A stretch of 9,246 bases of DNA, from NCBI GenBank assembly GCA_022573095.1, contig JACZUR010000070.1, positions 1 through 9,246 on the forward strand. The letters are read 5' to 3'. Positions 6,617-9,246 of the stretch are shown here, piece by piece. Source of the stretch: Gemmatimonadota bacterium (lineage in GTDB: Bacteria > Gemmatimonadota > Gemmatimonadetes > Gemmatimonadales > GWC2-71-9). The notes beneath the pieces are model-generated. The model was not told where the DNA came from. It made no database searches and saw only the letters and a list, made by a program, of their open reading frames with translations. The position numbers and the translations under genes were made by a program. The stretch's first letter is position 1; each line of letters opens with the position of its first letter.

Positions 6617-8545
6617 ATGAGTAAGATCGAGAAGCACGAATTTCAAGCGGAAGTGAAGCAGATCCTGGACTTGGTTGTCCGTTCGCTGTACTCCAACAAG
6701 GACATCTTTCTGCGGGAGTTGGTATCTAACGCATGTGACGCGTTAGATCGAAGGCGGTTCGAGGCCATCACGAACTCCGACTTTGAACCGGAAGGAGATT
6801 ATGAGGTCACGATACAGCGCGAGCCGGGCGACCGAATCCTCACCGTACTGGACAACGGCATCGGGATGAGCCGCCGCGAGGTCGTCGAGAATCTCGGAAC
6901 GATAGCTCACTCCGGGAGCAAGGAGTTTCTCGCCGCTCTTGCCCAACAGGGGCAGACCACTCCTGATCTGATAGGCGAATTTGGAGTGGGCTTCTACGCA
7001 AGTTTCATGGTGGCTGATCGCGTCGAGGTTGTTACGAGGCGTCTGGGCGAGGACACTGGTACGCTCTGGCGATCATCGGGAGACGCAGAGTTCATAGTCG
7101 AGGACGCAGAACGTGCGGGACCCGGAACAACCATAAGACTCCACCTCAAGGCGGTCGACGAGGAAAACGGCCTCAAAGACTACATGACCGAGTGGACGAT
7201 CAGAGAGATCATAAAACGATACTCCGATTTCGTCTCTTATCCCATTAGGATGGAAATCGAGAGTACCGACTCTAAGAAGAAGAACCAGATCGAGACTCTC
7301 AACTCGATGAAAGCGATCTGGACTCGACCGAAGAACGAAGTAACGGACGAAGAGTATCGCGAGTTTTATAAGCATATAGCACACGACTGGACCGACCCGC
7401 TGTCTCACATTTCCGTGAAACTGGAAGGCGCCGTCGAAGCCAGAGCATTGCTTTTCATCCCATCAAAGGCACCGCTCGATCTTTATTACCAAGAAATGTC
7501 ATACCGCGGTATTCAGCTATACGTCCGCCAGGTATTCATCATGGACGAATGCAAGGATCTCATGCCGCGGCACTTGAGATTCATCAAGGGTGTCGTCGAC
7601 TCAGAAGATTTGTCCCTTAACGTTTCCCGTGAGATGCTGCAACAGAACAGGCAGATAAGTGCCGTCCGAAAGTTCCTGGTACGGAAAATTTTCGACGAAC
7701 TGCGGAGGCTCAAGCAACATGAGTCCGAAAAGTATCAGCGGTTTTGGCGTGAGTTCGGCGCCGTTCTCAAGGAAGGGTTGGTCGGCTGGGACGATAAGAA
7801 AGAAACCATTCTTGACCTTATGCTTTGCACGTCGAGCACCAGCGCCGGCGAGTTCACCGGTATCGAGGACTACGTGAACCGGATGAAAGATGGCCAGGAT
7901 ATTATCTACTATATCACGGGACCGGACCAGGAGACGCTCGCGAACTCACCTCACATAGAGAAATTTGTTGATCAGGGACACGAGGTTCTGTTCCTTTCTG
8001 ACCGAGTCGACGAAATGTGGTTACAGCAACCACCGGAGTACAAAGGGAAGAAGTGGAAGTCCGTGGGTGCAGATGATGTCGAGATAGGAGAAAACCAGAA
8101 GCAAGAGAAAAAAGATTTGCAAAACAAGACGGCGAAGCCCAAGAATCTACTTTCGACACTCCAGGGGCATCTGTCCGACCAAGTCAAAGACGTCCGCCTA
8201 TCCTCCAGAATGACGGATTCGCCTGCATGCCTGGTCAGCGACAGCGACGAGTTGTCTCCTCAGCTAGCCGCGATGTTGCGAGAGATGGGACAAGACGTAC
8301 CGAGGATCAAACGTATTCTGGAACTCAACCCCGATCATCCCATCGTTGTTTCGCTGCAGGAGAAGTTTGAGCAAGACAAGAACGCCCCCGAGATAGAGGA
8401 ATACGCTTTGTTACTTCACGGACAGGCTCTCTTGGCGGAAGGGGCCGAACTCCCGAATCCGACAGACTTCGGAACCCGAGTGGCCCAGCTCATGGAGAAA
8501 GCTCTTCAGGACAGTTCCAACTCACGGCGAGCGGAAACACCTTGA
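6617..8545 (+). CDS. htpG: HtpG, Hsp90-family ATP-dependent chaperone
   Basis: Full length at 642 residues (E. coli HtpG has 624). The N-terminal GHKL ATPase domain is complete: RELVSNACDALD (33-44) with catalytic E34 and N38, LDNGIGM (78-84) with the adenine-binding aspartate D79, GTIAHSGSKEF (94-104), IGEFGVGFYASF (119-130), and GTTI (170-173). The middle domain carries LSLNVSREMLQQNR (332-345), with R338 equivalent to the arginine that contacts ATP phosphate. A lysine-rich segment at about 493-509 precedes the C-terminal dimerisation domain, and LNPDHPIVVSLQ (570-581) is the family C-terminal signature. HtpG is a cytosolic dimeric chaperone that helps remodel proteins under heat and oxidative stress. 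Its stop overlaps the start of the next gene by 4 bases, so it leads a three-gene stress-type operon. Confidence 0.97.
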   Translation: MSKIEKHEFQAEVKQILDLVVRSLYSNKDIFLRELVSNACDALDRRRFEAITNSDFEPEGDYEVTIQREPGDRILTVLDNGIGMSRREVVENLGTIAHSGSKEFLAALAQQGQTTPDLIGEFGVGFYASFMVADRVEVVTRRLGEDTGTLWRSSGDAEFIVEDAERAGPGTTIRLHLKAVDEENGLKDYMTEWTIREIIKRYSDFVSYPIRMEIESTDSKKKNQIETLNSMKAIWTRPKNEVTDEEYREFYKHIAHDWTDPLSHISVKLEGAVEARALLFIPSKAPLDLYYQEMSYRGIQLYVRQVFIMDECKDLMPRHLRFIKGVVDSEDLSLNVSREMLQQNRQISAVRKFLVRKIFDELRRLKQHESEKYQRFWREFGAVLKEGLVGWDDKKETILDLMLCTSSTSAGEFTGIEDYVNRMKDGQDIIYYITGPDQETLANSPHIEKFVDQGHEVLFLSDRVDEMWLQQPPEYKGKKWKSVGADDVEIGENQKQEKKDLQNKTAKPKNLLSTLQGHLSDQVKDVRLSSRMTDSPACLVSDSDELSPQLAAMLREMGQDVPRIKRILELNPDHPIVVSLQEKFEQDKNAPEIEEYALLLHGQALLAEGAELPNPTDFGTRVAQLMEKALQDSSNSRRAETP

Positions 8546-8955
8546 TCTCCGATCCGAAATCAGAAGCGCAGCTGCGACAGCTCAACGCGGAACTCGCTGA
8601 GGCGGAGGTACTGCGCGACGTGGAAGCCCTCGAACGGTTGATATCGACGGATTATCTCGGGATTGATCCATCAGGTAGCCTGCTCACGAAGGAACGGATA
8701 ATCAACACCTATGGATCAGGCAAAGTGATGTTGGATTCAATCATAACATCCGATCTGCGCATCCGGGTGTTTGATAACACTGGCATCATCACCGGGAGAT
8801 CACTGATCAATGGACGCTCGGGCTTGAACGAGTTCAACGCGCTGTTTCGTTACACCGATACCTACAGAAAGGAAGGCAAGGGATGGCAACTCATATCGTC
8901 CCAACTGACCCCACTGCTGTCGGGCGACCTGCCAGACGATCCGGATGAAACCTAG
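8542..8955 (+). CDS. DUF4440 / SnoaL-like (NTF2 fold) small protein
   Basis: This 137-residue protein has the pattern of the NTF2-like DUF4440 family: a helical start (SEAQLRQLNAELAEAEVLRD), then LERLISTDYLGIDPSGSLLTK (about 30-50), beta strands such as DLRIRVFDNTGIITGRSLING (about 71-91), and the signature end FRYTDTYRKEGKGWQLISSQ (102-121). Proteins of this fold form cone-shaped barrels that bind small molecules or act as enzymes; no catalytic set is evident here, so the function is unknown. No signal peptide is seen. The start is TTG at 8542, overlapping the htpG TGA as TTGA; there is no good Shine-Dalgarno and no methionine until about residue 63, so translation is probably coupled to htpG. 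The stop lies 21 bases before the selenoprotein start, in the same frame. Confidence 0.82.
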   Translation: MISDPKSEAQLRQLNAELAEAEVLRDVEALERLISTDYLGIDPSGSLLTKERIINTYGSGKVMLDSIITSDLRIRVFDNTGIITGRSLINGRSGLNEFNALFRYTDTYRKEGKGWQLISSQLTPLLSGDLPDDPDET

Positions 8956-8966
8956 GCCAAGATCCT

Positions 8967-8975
8967 GGAGAGAGG
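8967..8975 (+). promoter_or_regulatory. Ribosome binding site of the ArsC-like selenoprotein gene
   Basis: GGAGAGAGG lies between the DUF4440 stop and the GTG at 8977. The GGAG core is 6 bases from that GTG, an ideal spacing. This matters because it shows that the frame upstream of the in-frame TGA is meant to be translated. Confidence 0.7.
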
Positions 8976-8976
8976 C

Positions 8977-9246
8977 GTGCTAGAGCTGATTTGTCGCTCC
9001 ACCTGAAGCACCTGTCGCAAGGCGGTCGCCTTGTTGAAGGAGAAGAAGATCGAGTATCAGTATCGAGAGTACACCAAGGATCCGTTGAGCGAATCTGAGA
9101 TACGGGCCGTTCTAACGAAACTGGGACTGAGCGCCGGGCAGGCACTTCGCAAGAAGGACGCAGCAAACAAGGTGCTTCGACTGAAAGGGGACGAACCCGA
9201 AAAGGAACTCATACGCTACATGGCAAAACACCCCACGCGGCTTCGG
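8977..9246 (+). CDS. ArsC/Spx-family thioredoxin-fold selenoprotein (partial, continues past right edge)
   Basis: Reading from GTG at 8977 through the TGA at 9004-9006 as selenocysteine gives 90 residues with no other stop up to the window end. The N-terminus is MLELICRST-U-STCRKAVALL, followed by IEYQYREYTKDPLSESEI (25-42), LGLSAGQALRKKDAANK (49-65) and IRYMAKHPTRLR (79-90). The arrangement matches ArsC/Spx/MgsR-type proteins, where C-S-T-C-R-K-A is the active-site loop; here the first cysteine is replaced by codon TGA, giving U10-S-T-C13. The usual length is about 115-120, so perhaps 25-30 residues, including the expected RPI-type motif after HPTRLR, lie outside. Family members reduce arsenate or other oxidised substrates, or act as redox regulators; the substrate here is unknown. 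It follows DUF4440 by 21 bases in the htpG operon. The alternative is a nonsense-mutated pseudogene, which the hairpin and ribosome binding site make unlikely. Confidence 0.85.
9004..9006 (+). other. In-frame TGA read as selenocysteine (Sec10)
   Basis: This TGA is the tenth codon of the ArsC-like gene and sits at the position of the first, nucleophilic cysteine of the family CxxC loop. Coding potential with family-specific motifs continues in the same frame on both sides (LELICRST before it, STCRKAVALL after it). A suitable hairpin follows. Confidence 0.83.
9007..9036 (+). promoter_or_regulatory. Bacterial SECIS element (hairpin directing Sec insertion)
   Basis: Bases 9018-9023 (CAAGGC) pair perfectly with 9028-9033 (GCCTTG), enclosing a GGUC loop at 9024-9027; a G-U pair (9017 with 9034) can extend the stem. 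Seventeen bases separate the TGA from the first loop G. In the E. coli fdhF SECIS the apical loop also contains GGUC, 18 bases after the UGA, and the loop G and U contact SelB. The bulged U known from fdhF is not obvious here. The element lies inside the coding region, as is normal in bacteria. Confidence 0.78.

Noticed and set aside
8891..9166. Minus-strand open frame of 91 codons across the DUF4440 end and the selenoprotein gene
   Set aside because: It is an arginine/serine/proline-rich translation typical of a shadow frame, and it is opposite two supported genes.
9004..9246. ArsC-like gene as a nonsense-mutated pseudogene or a gene starting after the TGA
   Set aside because: The good ribosome binding site and GTG lie before the TGA, the TGA matches the active-site cysteine exactly, a GGUC-loop hairpin follows at the proper distance, and there are no further disruptions. 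A later start would remove the active-site loop.

Overview
The window is gene-dense, of moderate GC content, and almost fully coding. The style suggests a Gram-negative-type environmental bacterium, possibly Gemmatimonadota or a relative. That guess rests on a Tat-exported TldD paired with TldE, a divergent NRAMP-like transporter, and frequent GTG/TTG starts. No rRNA or phylogenetic marker is present, so the assignment is tentative. No mobile element, CRISPR array, tRNA or rRNA was seen.

Two divergent blocks meet at about 6483-6616. The minus-strand block reads leftwards: a HAD-family (haloacid dehalogenase type II-like) hydrolase; then, after a 171-base gap, a five-gene run with almost no spacing. 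The run is Tat-signal TldD, TldE/PmbA, a secreted M23 (LytM-type) metallopeptidase, an NRAMP-like transporter lacking the canonical metal-site residues, and the N-terminal part of an ATP-grasp enzyme that leaves the window at base 1. Gene junctions of -4 to +16 bases point to one operon. It combines two predicted zinc peptidase systems aimed at the cell envelope with a transporter and a ligase-type enzyme.

The plus-strand block is htpG (Hsp90), then a small DUF4440/SnoaL-like protein whose TTG start overlaps the htpG stop, then an ArsC/Spx-family thioredoxin-fold protein that runs off the right edge.

The last gene is the main discovery. Its reading frame is interrupted at 9004-9006 by TGA, exactly where the family has the first cysteine of its CxxC active site. 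The frame begins at a GTG with a good ribosome binding site. Seventeen bases after the TGA there is a 6-bp hairpin capped by a GGUC loop, as expected for a bacterial SECIS element. The best reading is a selenoprotein with a U-S-T-C active site, encoded in a chaperone/stress operon and invisible to ordinary ORF calling.
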